A DNA stretch of 64,000 nucleotides from positions 476,807 to 540,806 of the forward strand of contig NW_004440445.1 of assembly GCF_000330505.1 (NCBI RefSeq). The letters run 5' to 3'. The stretch is from Entamoeba invadens IP1 (taxonomy: Eukaryota; Evosea; Mastigamoebida; Endamoebidae). The notes beneath the pieces were generated by a model. The model had not been told where the DNA came from. It made no database searches and saw only the letters and a list, made by a program, of their open reading frames with translations. Both the position numbers and the translations under genes were made by a program. Positions 40,677 to 50,061 of this stretch are shown piece by piece; positions within the stretch are counted from its first letter, which is position 1; each line of letters starts with the position of its first letter.

Positions 40677-41264
40677 ATGCCGAAGTTGTTGAAGAAGACC
40701 GAGCACGTCGAAATTCCGTCCAACGTTGAATTAACGATCAAACAAAAGGAAGTGACGGTGAAAGGCCCACGTGGTGAATTAAAGAAGAAATTCAACCACC
40801 CGAAAATCGATGTGTACAAGAGCAAGGCGTCGTTGAAGAGAGACACCCCAGTTGTCGATGTAGTCGTCGTTGATATGTGGTATGCCACCAAAAGAGACGC
40901 TGCTGTAGTCAGAACTGTTGCCACTTTGATTCAGAATATGATCATTGGTGTCACCAAGGGTTACAGATATAAGATGAGAGTCGTATATGCCCACTTCCCA
41001 GTCAATCTTGTCATTGCTGATGACAAGAAGTCGATCATCGTCCAAAACTTCGTTGGTGAAAAGAGAGCCAGAAACGTCCATATGTACGAAGGCGTCACTA
41101 TCGAAAAGCTCGGAAAGGACGAAATCTGCTTGGAAGGAAATGATGTCCAAGCCGTCTCACAATCCGCTGCTAACCTCCACCAGGCTAACCAAGTCAAGAA
41201 TAAAGATATCAGACAGTTCCTTGATGGTATCTACGTATCTGAAAAATGTCTCATCGACGCTTAA
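40677..41264 (+). CDS. RPL9: Large ribosomal subunit protein uL6 (RPL9)
   Basis: 195 codons from the ATG at 40677. It is colinear with eukaryotic RPL9: VEIPSNVELTIKQKEVTVKG, then GPRGELKKKF, NMIIGVTKGYRYKMRVVYAH, GEKRARNVHMYEGV and KNKDIRQFLDGIYVSEK. Structural 60S protein. Codon use is C-rich and unlike the AT-rich flanks, like RPS5 in this window. Confidence 0.97.
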   Translation: MPKLLKKTEHVEIPSNVELTIKQKEVTVKGPRGELKKKFNHPKIDVYKSKASLKRDTPVVDVVVVDMWYATKRDAAVVRTVATLIQNMIIGVTKGYRYKMRVVYAHFPVNLVIADDKKSIIVQNFVGEKRARNVHMYEGVTIEKLGKDEICLEGNDVQAVSQSAANLHQANQVKNKDIRQFLDGIYVSEKCLIDA

Positions 41265-41326
41265 CTTTGAGGATTCTTATTGTTCTTATTCATTAGTAAT
41301 ACACATGTATAATTATAATATATTAT

Positions 41327-41357
41327 AATCTTCTTATAATATTATTATAAGAAGATT
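41327..41357. repeat. 14-bp perfect hairpin in convergent 3' region
   Basis: AATCTTCTTATAAT at 41327-41340 and ATTATAAGAAGATT at 41344-41357 are exact inverse complements with a 3-base loop. It lies ~65 bp after the RPL9 stop, between convergent RPL9 and the 41544-43301 gene. It could act in 3' end formation of either transcript. Confidence 0.6.
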
Positions 41358-41543
41358 TATAATAAATACATTCTATTTCATTATAGAATTATTATAATTT
41401 TAATAAGTCTTATAGTTGTAAATGGATTAAAACCATTTGTATAGTATTATTCTACTATAAATAGAAGAACTAATATTATAGATTATTATTATTATTTAAA
41501 TAGTAGATCTTGATGATAGAATTAATGATAATACATATTATAA

Positions 41544-43301
41544 TTAATGAAGCTGCTTCGAAATGGTATAATCAACACACTTCATCCGAACAGATGAACA
41601 AACTAAATTGATTTGAATGGAGTCTGTATCTAATGAAAGTAACGACTTTTCATCAGCTCGTATACTAAAGACATTGTCATATTGCTGAAATATGATCTTC
41701 TTCCCGACAGCTTCTAATCGTGGCTGGAAACAATTCCAGGGTACTTCACTTGATAAATTGAACATCACTTCATTTGGAGTAATGTAAGTCAAATACTCTT
41801 TGAACAACTCATTGTGCTTCATAGGAGTTATCACCGAACATCTAAACGTCGGTTGTAACATGAAGATGCACCAACACGCTAAACAACAGAATGAAAACGA
41901 CACGATGAAGAAATTGAAGAACGACGTTTGCAGTAACTGACTGCCTCCCCACAAGAATAACATCACTGAAATATATACCCCTAAATACAATTGTAACACA
42001 GACCCTATCAACACACTTGCAGAAACACTCACAAGTAACAAATTGAGTAACACAAAGTTCAACACAATTGCTACACTCGAGAAACTCCCATTTGGAGAGA
42101 ATTGGTGCGACATCCAAAAGCATATCGCCGCCAAGACAAAGAAGATCCACAAAAAGGGAAACCTCCCCGTCACCGCAAAATACACCGAAAAGAGCGACAA
42201 CACAATTGCCGATGGGACGACATACAAATCTGGCCCAAGTGATATCTCCGTCACATTCTTCTCTTCACACTCAAACTGTTTAATCCTTTCGGCAAGCTCT
42301 TTGACTTCCTTAAACACCTTTTCGAGGCCATTTGTTCGTTGGATTCGTTGTAAGTTGGATGAAAGGTCTTTCAAAGATTCGACGATGAAGGGCAAGAGAG
42401 CAAGGGGGTCGATAGATAAGTAGCCGTCACTGTCTTCATGGACCGCATCGGGTAATACCTCTCGTAACTCTTGCGCAATAAACCCAAATTGCACTTTGGA
42501 AGTGTTGTTTGCGTATTTGAAGGACTTTCCTGTTAAGCTGCAAAGTGTTTCTAAAGCGTCGGAGATCGGGCGAATGTCCGTCTTACTCTTCCGGTCGGAC
42601 CGCTGAAGAAAGCCATTTTCCGCAAAAATTTCACCATAGACGTGGAGACGTTTGACGCTCTCTGTGATCGAGTATATTCGTATAAAGTCGGTACAGTGCG
42701 TTATAAGTTGGTCGGATAATTTGGGACCAATTATGGAAACAGTGTACGACGATAACATGTTTGGGTCGGATACTATTTGTTGTTGTATCACATCTTGTTG
42801 TTGTTGTGGATAGAACAAATTCTGAAAAGTCTCTTGTCGTTGTCTTATTTGTCCAAAATCAAGAGTGTCGATTTCATTCTGCGTCTGCATGTCATTCTGG
42901 GATTGTTGAGGAATATTAAAATCGTTTTTTCCCATCGTCTCGATGCAGCTTTGGTTCATGCAATTAGCCGGTTGTAGTTGTGTATTGTCTACAGCGCGTT
43001 TCACGAGATTTTCATTTTTCGAAGTGAGCACATCAGACAAATCGTATGGTTTTCTCTTTCTTGAAGTTTCTGCGTCTTTTACAAAAAAGATATAAGGCAA
43101 ACACAAATCTCGTGCTCTCTCTTTATCACTCTCTTTTAAATCTTTGTATGACTCAGTGATATTATTTATATTTCTTAAATGAATATTCCATACATGTGAA
43201 ATACAATTGTATTTTGTCTTCAATCCTTCAGAACACCCGGGAAAAACACATTTGTATTCCTTAAATCGTATCCTCTTGTCACTTGTGGTACTTTCCTCCA
43301 T
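41544..43301 (-). CDS. Membrane-tethered C2H2 zinc-finger protein with autoprocessing (ICA/S74) domain, MYRF-like
   Basis: 585 codons from the ATG at 43301 (codons upstream start with TTG). Residues ~15-45 form a C2H2 finger (C-x4-C-x12-H-x4-H: CVFPGC...H...H). A Gln/Asn-rich linker follows. Residues ~235-310 are an intramolecular chaperone autoprocessing domain: SDRKSKTDI with Ser235 and Lys240, FGFIAQELREVLPDAV and DGYLSIDPLALLPFIVESL. In MYRF, Dictyostelium MrfA and phage tail spikes this domain trimerises and cuts itself just before that Ser using the Ser-Lys dyad. About five TM helices follow (residues ~365-500), then a ~90-residue tail. The reading is that the soluble N-terminal zinc-finger part is freed by self-cleavage and enters the nucleus. 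MYRF has one TM and an Ndt80-type domain, so this layout differs. Confidence 0.75.
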   Translation of the reverse strand: MEESTTSDKRIRFKEYKCVFPGCSEGLKTKYNCISHVWNIHLRNINNITESYKDLKESDKERARDLCLPYIFFVKDAETSRKRKPYDLSDVLTSKNENLVKRAVDNTQLQPANCMNQSCIETMGKNDFNIPQQSQNDMQTQNEIDTLDFGQIRQRQETFQNLFYPQQQQDVIQQQIVSDPNMLSSYTVSIIGPKLSDQLITHCTDFIRIYSITESVKRLHVYGEIFAENGFLQRSDRKSKTDIRPISDALETLCSLTGKSFKYANNTSKVQFGFIAQELREVLPDAVHEDSDGYLSIDPLALLPFIVESLKDLSSNLQRIQRTNGLEKVFKEVKELAERIKQFECEEKNVTEISLGPDLYVVPSAIVLSLFSVYFAVTGRFPFLWIFFVLAAICFWMSHQFSPNGSFSSVAIVLNFVLLNLLLVSVSASVLIGSVLQLYLGVYISVMLFLWGGSQLLQTSFFNFFIVSFSFCCLACWCIFMLQPTFRCSVITPMKHNELFKEYLTYITPNEVMFNLSSEVPWNCFQPRLEAVGKKIIFQQYDNVFSIRADEKSLLSLDTDSIQINLVCSSVRMKCVDYTISKQLH

Positions 43302-43734
43302 CTTTTCTTTTTGTAATCTTGACAGAAGATGTCTTTTCAAAGTTTCAGTCTTATATTTCTTTGAATTATGATTGGCTGTTTTTTACATTTTATTTATTTT
43401 CAGCATTTCAATACTATAAATTAATTATTAAAATAGTATTATGTATAATTCATCAAAAACTAAAAATAAAACAGAACATTTTTTGTTTCTTATTTTACGT
43501 TGCAAATTCCTATTTTTTCAGGACACAATTACATAATTGTTAAATAGTTAATTACATATTATTTTTTTATTGAATATAATAATTAATAATTAATAATATT
43601 AAATATAATATATTTCTGATAGAATAATTATATTTAAAAAAACATTTCAATTAAAATGTTATATAAAACATTTCAATACCATTTTCCAACTTAAAAAAAG
43701 AGAACAGAAACTTTAACTCAAATATATATATCTG
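43302..43734. other. AT-rich divergent promoter region
   Basis: About 430 bp between the divergent MYRF-like and zinc-transporter genes. A/T-rich, with no open frame or repeat that I would support. Confidence 0.5.
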
Positions 43735-45360
43735 ATGTTTCCGAGCCCAGTCCCACTCTTTCAGAGTGTGTTGTGTCTATTGTGTATAACACCGCAGTAT
43801 ATTGTATACCCGTGGCTCGTCTTTTTAGTGATTTCATTGATGACATTCATTAACAGTTTCAATTTGAACAACTACAAGATACTTTTCACACAAAGTGGTC
43901 GTGATGTATTGATACATTTAGTGCATTTTGTGTTGAGTACACTCTCTATTATGATTTGCCCGGCTACGGGATTAATGACTTTACTTCCCGTCCACTCGAC
44001 TCCACTTCTTGTCACTCACGTTGCTCTTCACATCACGACATTATCACTTAGAAGTGTCGTCCCTTTAGTAACTCTTCCATTACAGTATTTCATCAGAGAC
44101 AAACAATATTCCCCAATATACCAATCATTCATTCTGTTACCAATCTCACTGGTGTTATTCTTTATCAAATTTAACACAATGGATACACCACTCTTAACAA
44201 TTCCATCAGTGCTTGTGCCATTGCTTTTACTCATACCGGCGAGCTGTTCGAATAAATACATTTATGTCTTCACATGTATGACTATACTCGTGTCTTTCTT
44301 CTTCGGGAAAACGACGTTGTTGCCATTGGTGCCGAACCTTCTCTTGTTCTACTTTTCTTCAACACCAACCACAGACACTGAGTTGTTTGCAGTTGGTGGT
44401 GCGAGTGGAATGAATCGGATATCTATCCGTCTGCGAGTCTTATTCACAAGAGGGTTGGAGGAGACGTTGAGTGATCATAAAAGTCGGAAATTGTTCTATT
44501 ACTTCCTCATCAATTTACTATTTATGTTTGTCGAAGTGGCGTATGGGTGGTGGAGTGGATCTCTTGGGCTTATTTCCGACGGCTTCCATATGTTGTTTGA
44601 CTGTGTTGCGCTTGCAATGGGATTGGTCGCGTCCGTCATTTCGCGGTGGATGCCTGACAGACTCTTTACATATGGATATGCCCGTGCTGAGACTCTTTCT
44701 GGGTTTGTGAATGCACTCTTCCTTGTGTACATCGCGTTCTTTGTGTTTCTTGAGAGTGTCCACCGCTTGATGCATCCCGCAGACATCAAAGTTGATGCCC
44801 TCTTAATAGTGAGTGTGTTAGGGTTACTCGTGAATATCATTGGTGTCTTTGCGTTCAGAGATAACGGCGAGGAGGATGAACAAGAGTGTGACTGTCCCGC
44901 TCAATTGGTGAAGCCAAAGAGAAAGAAAGGCAAAGATAACAATATGGAAGGCATCTTCTTACATGTCTTGTCGGACACGTTGGGATCCGTCGGTGTTATT
45001 GTGTCCTCATTTCTCGTTGAAAAGTTTGGGTGGGTTATTGCCGACCCAATCTGCTCATTATGCTTGTCGGGAATGATTTTCTTCAGTGTGATGCCCTTAT
45101 TGAAAAACTCTGCCAATTTGTTACTCCAAAACACGCCGAAGTGCTTTGACGTTGAAGAGATTCAAAACAAAATCTTAAAGGTTGAAGGGGTGTCCGAAGT
45201 TGTCAAATTGAATGCGTGGGAATTTGCAGAAGAAAGTATGGTCGCAACGGCTGTTGTGAAAATGAAAGTCGAGTGCGATGCTGAAAAGATTCGAAGTGAT
45301 GTCTATGCCATTCTGAAAGAAGAGGAGTTCAATAGCATCACTGTGGAACTCGTTATTTGA
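43735..45360 (+). CDS. Cation diffusion facilitator zinc transporter, ZnT5/7 (Msc2) type
   Basis: 541 codons, intronless. About six N-terminal hydrophobic segments (residues 1-205) precede the CDF core, as in ZnT5 and yeast Msc2. The core starts near residue 255 (LFYYFLINLLFMFVEVAYG). TM2 has SDGFHMLFDCVAL and TM5 has HVLSDTLGSVG, supplying the His/Asp tetrahedral zinc site typical of ZnT5/7. The cytosolic loop between TM4 and TM5 is short, Lys- and Cys-bearing (CDCPAQ), not His-rich. A C-terminal ~80-residue cytosolic domain follows. ZnT5-7 transporters load zinc into the early secretory pathway; the GPI pathway and secreted zinc enzymes such as the GP63 protease here would need it (inference). 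Confidence 0.88.
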   Translation: MFPSPVPLFQSVLCLLCITPQYIVYPWLVFLVISLMTFINSFNLNNYKILFTQSGRDVLIHLVHFVLSTLSIMICPATGLMTLLPVHSTPLLVTHVALHITTLSLRSVVPLVTLPLQYFIRDKQYSPIYQSFILLPISLVLFFIKFNTMDTPLLTIPSVLVPLLLLIPASCSNKYIYVFTCMTILVSFFFGKTTLLPLVPNLLLFYFSSTPTTDTELFAVGGASGMNRISIRLRVLFTRGLEETLSDHKSRKLFYYFLINLLFMFVEVAYGWWSGSLGLISDGFHMLFDCVALAMGLVASVISRWMPDRLFTYGYARAETLSGFVNALFLVYIAFFVFLESVHRLMHPADIKVDALLIVSVLGLLVNIIGVFAFRDNGEEDEQECDCPAQLVKPKRKKGKDNNMEGIFLHVLSDTLGSVGVIVSSFLVEKFGWVIADPICSLCLSGMIFFSVMPLLKNSANLLLQNTPKCFDVEEIQNKILKVEGVSEVVKLNAWEFAEESMVATAVVKMKVECDAEKIRSDVYAILKEEEFNSITVELVI

Positions 45361-45562
45361 TTGGGTTTTCATTCATGTTGTAAGTTTATAAATTAACGAG
45401 TTTTTTTTATTCATTTTTAAATTGTTTTTTCTTAAAAATTAACTCGTCATTTTGTGTTTATTAAGAAAAAAATACTCGTTAATTATTTTATTATATAGTT
45501 TGATTATAGTTATGATATTATTATTTAACTATATAGTGAGTGTTGAACTAATAAAACTGAAT

Positions 45563-48076
45563 ATGCTTTTATTTGTCATATGGGTGTGTCTCACCCAAAG
45601 GCTTAGTTATGGGTATCACATATTCAAAGAGGCGAGTGAAAGTTGGTATTTGGAATCTGCGTTACACTCATATACACTCTTCAAAATTAAAGACATTTTT
45701 CTCAATAATCAAAGTTCAGTTTCAGTTCAACTCTTTGACGAGACAAGAACATTTGATATGAAAATATCATGTTATGAAAATTCCATGGTCAGAGTCATTA
45801 TGAAGCAAGTCAGTGGACAAGGTATGTATACGAGATATGAGTATCCTCTGACCAATACCCTTCTATCCTCAAATTATAGTTCAATTATTATAAACAATAC
45901 TATATTTAATGGTATATGTGGCTCGAGTAAAGTTATAATTAAGAAACCATTGGAGCTCCAAATCGATGAACTTCATATTTCTCAATTTCTCTTTTCTAAC
46001 AAACGTCCATCTGATGAGGTGTTCAACAGTCATGTCGATTCACACAAAAATGGTGACACGTCAATTGGAATTACTTTTTCATTTTCATGCAAAAACGAAA
46101 CGAAGTATTTCGGATTGCCAAGAAGACCATTTTTTCGACTTGAGGAAAGAGATGAGCCGTATAGATTATTTAATGTCGACCCATTTGGATATAACAAAAC
46201 TTCCCCACCATCACTCACAGGGTCTGTCCCCTTTTTATTAATTAAAAGAGGGAAAGTGTGGAACGGCATCCACGTCAACAATCCTTCTGAAAATTACATT
46301 ACAATATATAACGAATCAAATGTACTAAAATTAAACTATACTGAACCATTAAAAAAAGTGAGATGGGTTGCGGAGTCAGGGGTAATAGATGTGACGATAT
46401 TCGAAAGCGAAAAACCTATAGAAATTACACGTCAACTTTATAAACTCACGGGTAAGCAGGCTATACCGCCAAAATGGATTTTTGGTTATCAACAAGCAGC
46501 CGAGTGGTTTGTGTCGGATCAGTTTCTCGCAAACACAACAGAGGAATTCAAAATGGCGAATATACCTTTGGAGTCCATATGGCTACCACCACAAGCGAAT
46601 TTCGATTTTCAAGTCTTTTCAAAGAATACCTTCATTACAAATGACCAAATATCTAGACTCAACAAAAAACATATTAAAGTAGTATTCTCCGTGGTTCCCT
46701 TTGTCCGGACGAATACTATAAATGAAACAACGTCTCTAAAGAATGGCACATTCCTTATTAAAGGAACACTGTCCAATAGCATCTGTGAGCGAATTGGCTT
46801 CATCGACTACGAAAATTATAACGGACGATTTTGGATGGAGAAGATGTCGAGCACTGCACCATTTTTGTCGTTGTGGCTCGACTATTCCGAGCCTTCCTCG
46901 TATTACTCCAACGAAATGACTATATTCAGAGACGCAATTCATCAATTCCACGAACACAGAGAGTTACACAACGCGTACCCCAATTTACACGCAGAGTCCG
47001 TGTTTAAAGGTCTCCAGAGGAATTCAATGAATTCTTATTATAAAAATATTCCGTTTATACTCTCGACTGGGTTTTATAGTGGTATCCAGCAATACGGCGG
47101 TGTCATTTTATCACAAAGTTCATCATCATGGGAGGGATTACAGTTTGTGATCAAAGAAGCCCTTTCTATGAGTATCAGTGGGGTGTCTTTTGTTGGGAGT
47201 GATATTGGTGGGTATTATGATATGTCCACATTACAAGTCTATTTGAGATGGCTACAGGCGTCTACATTTCTGCCGTTGTTCAGAGGGTATTCTGAAATGC
47301 ACACATTCAGAAAAGAGCCGTATATGTTTAAAAACAACAGAGAATTGGTGAAGTATGCGTTTGAAATTCGGAACATGTTTTTGAGGTTTTGGAACTCAAA
47401 ATTTATTGAGTGTCATATAAATGAAGTTCCCGTCATCAGACCACTATTCTATAACTTTCCTGATGATGAAAACAGTCTTTTAATAGAGGGAGAGTGGATG
47501 GTATCAACTGAAATACTTGTATCTGGTGTTTATGACGATTCTGAGAGGTGTCAGGTGTATCTTCCAAAAGGCCTTTGGTTCAATTTTTTCAGTGATGAAA
47601 TCATTCAAAGCAATGCGAGTTACATTGAAATGGAAATTGACTATGAATTTATTCCCGTTTTTGTTAGGGGAGGGTCAGTGTTAGTTATCGGAGATAGAAA
47701 GTGTTTGACAGTCGAGGAATGTTTTATGAAGCACAATGAGCTTCATTTCTATTTGGGTGATGATGGCAATGCAACAACACTGTTTTATGCGAGTTGTGGG
47801 GAACGAGAAGGCGAGAGAATAGTTCGACTTGAATTGAAAGGGAATCAAAATACAATAGAAGGCAGAGTTCAAGAGATTTACACGTGTGAGGAGTGTAAAA
47901 AAGTACAACTTTTTGTTCGAAAGATAGTGATACACAATATGAACACAAAACCAAAACATGTACATTCCAAAGAAGTTCATATTATTCAAATAAAACACTT
48001 TAAAAATAAGAAGATGGTTTTATACATAAAAACGTTTGACGCAATACAGAATTTTATTATTAAATTCAGTTATTAA
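45563..48076 (+). CDS. Glycoside hydrolase family 31 alpha-glucosidase (glucosidase II alpha-like)
   Basis: 837 codons from the ATG at 45563, chosen because MLLFVIWVCLTQRLSYG forms a signal peptide; an ATG also exists at 45512. The GH31 barrel is evident: PPKWIFGYQQ (~300), the nucleophile region WLDYSEPSSY (~438) where most family members have W.DMNEPS, and GSDIGGYY with the acid/base Asp (~550), then LRWLQASTFLPLFRGYSEM. A beta domain with VFVRGGSVL follows. Many N-x-S/T sequons suggest secretion. Glucosidase II trims glucose from N-glycans in the ER; a lysosomal acid glucosidase is the alternative. No retention signal is visible, and glucosidase II alpha normally depends on a beta subunit for that. 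Confidence 0.85.
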   Translation: MLLFVIWVCLTQRLSYGYHIFKEASESWYLESALHSYTLFKIKDIFLNNQSSVSVQLFDETRTFDMKISCYENSMVRVIMKQVSGQGMYTRYEYPLTNTLLSSNYSSIIINNTIFNGICGSSKVIIKKPLELQIDELHISQFLFSNKRPSDEVFNSHVDSHKNGDTSIGITFSFSCKNETKYFGLPRRPFFRLEERDEPYRLFNVDPFGYNKTSPPSLTGSVPFLLIKRGKVWNGIHVNNPSENYITIYNESNVLKLNYTEPLKKVRWVAESGVIDVTIFESEKPIEITRQLYKLTGKQAIPPKWIFGYQQAAEWFVSDQFLANTTEEFKMANIPLESIWLPPQANFDFQVFSKNTFITNDQISRLNKKHIKVVFSVVPFVRTNTINETTSLKNGTFLIKGTLSNSICERIGFIDYENYNGRFWMEKMSSTAPFLSLWLDYSEPSSYYSNEMTIFRDAIHQFHEHRELHNAYPNLHAESVFKGLQRNSMNSYYKNIPFILSTGFYSGIQQYGGVILSQSSSSWEGLQFVIKEALSMSISGVSFVGSDIGGYYDMSTLQVYLRWLQASTFLPLFRGYSEMHTFRKEPYMFKNNRELVKYAFEIRNMFLRFWNSKFIECHINEVPVIRPLFYNFPDDENSLLIEGEWMVSTEILVSGVYDDSERCQVYLPKGLWFNFFSDEIIQSNASYIEMEIDYEFIPVFVRGGSVLVIGDRKCLTVEECFMKHNELHFYLGDDGNATTLFYASCGEREGERIVRLELKGNQNTIEGRVQEIYTCEECKKVQLFVRKIVIHNMNTKPKHVHSKEVHIIQIKHFKNKKMVLYIKTFDAIQNFIIKFSY

Positions 48077-48133
48077 TATTATTCATATCTTTAAAGGTAC
48101 TTTAATAACACATGAAAGGTATCAATCAATCAA

Positions 48134-49006
48134 TTATTCTTGTTTTCGTTTGGGAGAACCATCTCTCTTTCTTCTAAAAGACTGTCTTAAGCTTGAGTAT
48201 CTCCTTCTAAGTTGAGAAACGGGTCCTTGGGAAGTAACTGTAGATGTTGAAGGTGAAGCTGCACCTCTTTGTTCAGCAGAACCATCATCAGATGCTCTTC
48301 GATGTTCGTAAGCTGTACCTGCATGTAAAAATCTGTCTTCGTAAATTAAAGACACTAATAAAGCATTTGGTAAAGACTGTAATTTGTCTCTTAAGTTGAT
48401 TATAAATGTTTTAAGTAGTTCTTTGCAATCTCTCGCGACTCGTTCCTCTTTGAGAAAAGGTGTTGGTTTTAAAAAGACAGCCATCTTCAGTTGTATACCA
48501 AGAAATCGTCTTAAATGTTCCATACAATCATTGGCTTTTTGTTGAATTCTTTGTTGAGTCTGAGATAAAGATGGTAATACCTTTTCTAAAAATGGATAGA
48601 GTATTTCATACCATTTACTCATAACATCAAATAATATTCTTTCAAAACCTCTAGAAAGTAATGAAGAGTGAAACCTTTTCATGAAATCAACGAAGTGTGA
48701 ACCTTCTAAATGTTGGTTTAATGTGATTTCCCTCATCAATTCAAGTTTATTATTTTCAATGGATAATAAAAGCTCAAAGTCTCGAATAAAAACTGGATCA
48801 ACTCCTTCAGAATGTTGTTGGACAAAAGTTAATAACTCTTCAAAATCCGAAACCATCAGTCTTTGTTCTCTTTGGGTTTCGAGAATAATCATTTGAGTAT
48901 TTTTTATGATTCCCCATCCAGAAGCACCTTCCTCTTGTGGTGGTTGCTGTTCTGGTTGTGATAAACAGAGAATAAATAGACAAGCAAACAAAACAACTTT
49001 CATCAT
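48134..49006 (-). CDS. Secretory-pathway protein of unknown function, helical with basic tail
   Basis: 290 codons from the ATG at 49006 (an upstream in-frame ATG at 49051 would put 15 residues before the signal peptide). MMKVVLFACLFILCLS is a signal peptide, then a Pro/Gln/Glu-rich spacer. Residues ~40-215 are nearly all helical (LLTFVQQHSEG, LNQHLEGSHFVDFMKRFH). The last ~60 residues are Ser/Thr-rich, then strongly basic (RRRYSSLRQSFRRKRDGSPKRK). No TM and no known domain. A secreted or granule protein is possible; function unknown. Confidence 0.6.
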   Translation of the reverse strand: MMKVVLFACLFILCLSQPEQQPPQEEGASGWGIIKNTQMIILETQREQRLMVSDFEELLTFVQQHSEGVDPVFIRDFELLLSIENNKLELMREITLNQHLEGSHFVDFMKRFHSSLLSRGFERILFDVMSKWYEILYPFLEKVLPSLSQTQQRIQQKANDCMEHLRRFLGIQLKMAVFLKPTPFLKEERVARDCKELLKTFIINLRDKLQSLPNALLVSLIYEDRFLHAGTAYEHRRASDDGSAEQRGAASPSTSTVTSQGPVSQLRRRYSSLRQSFRRKRDGSPKRKQE

Positions 49007-49051
49007 ACTTTGAAAACCAAGTTCACGGTTATTCTTTAATTTTATTGCCAT

Positions 49052-50061
49052 GTTGTCAATATAATTTTTGTTGTGTTATCATATCATAAAAAATACCTTT
49101 TTATTTACATTTTCATTATTTTGAGAAAATAAATAACTTCTACAACTCAAGAGTTAAAAAGTAATTTTTAATTATAAGGCTTATTTAAAGTTTTAACATT
49201 AAACTTAAAAACAACAGATAAATAAAACTCGCCAATATGTTGATCATTCATTCATGAAGACAAGTTATTTCTTCAATTTTTTGTTCGTTTTTAAATGATT
49301 TTTCATATTACTTATTAAAATAAAATGCACTCTTTTTTAAAAAAAATATACAATTTATAATAAAACAATGTTAAAGTAATTAACTAAACAACAACGACTT
49401 ACAAAACAAGATTGATTTATAACATATCAAAATTTATTAACATGATTTGGAACAAAAAATATGTAATAGTGTGTATTGTATACATTTTTCTATTATTTGA
49501 AACCAAAATAATAATTGAACGAATACGATTATTTTTAAATGAAAATGGGTATTGGTGTGTTTGAAACATATTTTTTTTAAAAATAACAATCTTTATTAAA
49601 TTAAGTTTTCGCCTCGTTATGAACAAATCATTTTATTATATTGATTCAAAATAATTTATTAAGTCGTCATATCTTCAATTTATATATTTGTAAATTTTTA
49701 TAACGAGTCTTGTGAACGATATTGGTGGTATTGTTTTAAACAATTATGATCAATATTAAATGCAAAGTATCACACAAATTTGAATTTAAACATCAAATAA
49801 TTTTATTTATAACAAAATTTAAGACTCATTATTTAATATAATTGTTCTATTTAAATATACAAATTAAATAACAATAATTAATTTTATTTATTAATATTAG
49901 TTTATTATTTTTGATATAATTTTATTTATATTTTATTCATCTTATTATATCAACCAATAAAAACTTATATATTAATTTTATTGATTAATTAATAAATTGA
50001 TTAATTAAAATGATACTGTTATAAATTCCTCAAAAACTCAAAAAATCAATCAACTAATCCA
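49052..50061. other. AT-rich divergent intergenic region
   Basis: About 1 kb of A/T-rich DNA. Small frames here (for example 49417-49626 minus) are Ile/Phe/Lys-rich artefacts. Promoters of the flanking divergent genes are expected at each end. Confidence 0.6.

Noticed and set aside
43735..45360. Minus-strand frames inside the transporter and in other genes (for example 44499-44840)
   Set aside because: Antisense shadows of strong coding genes.
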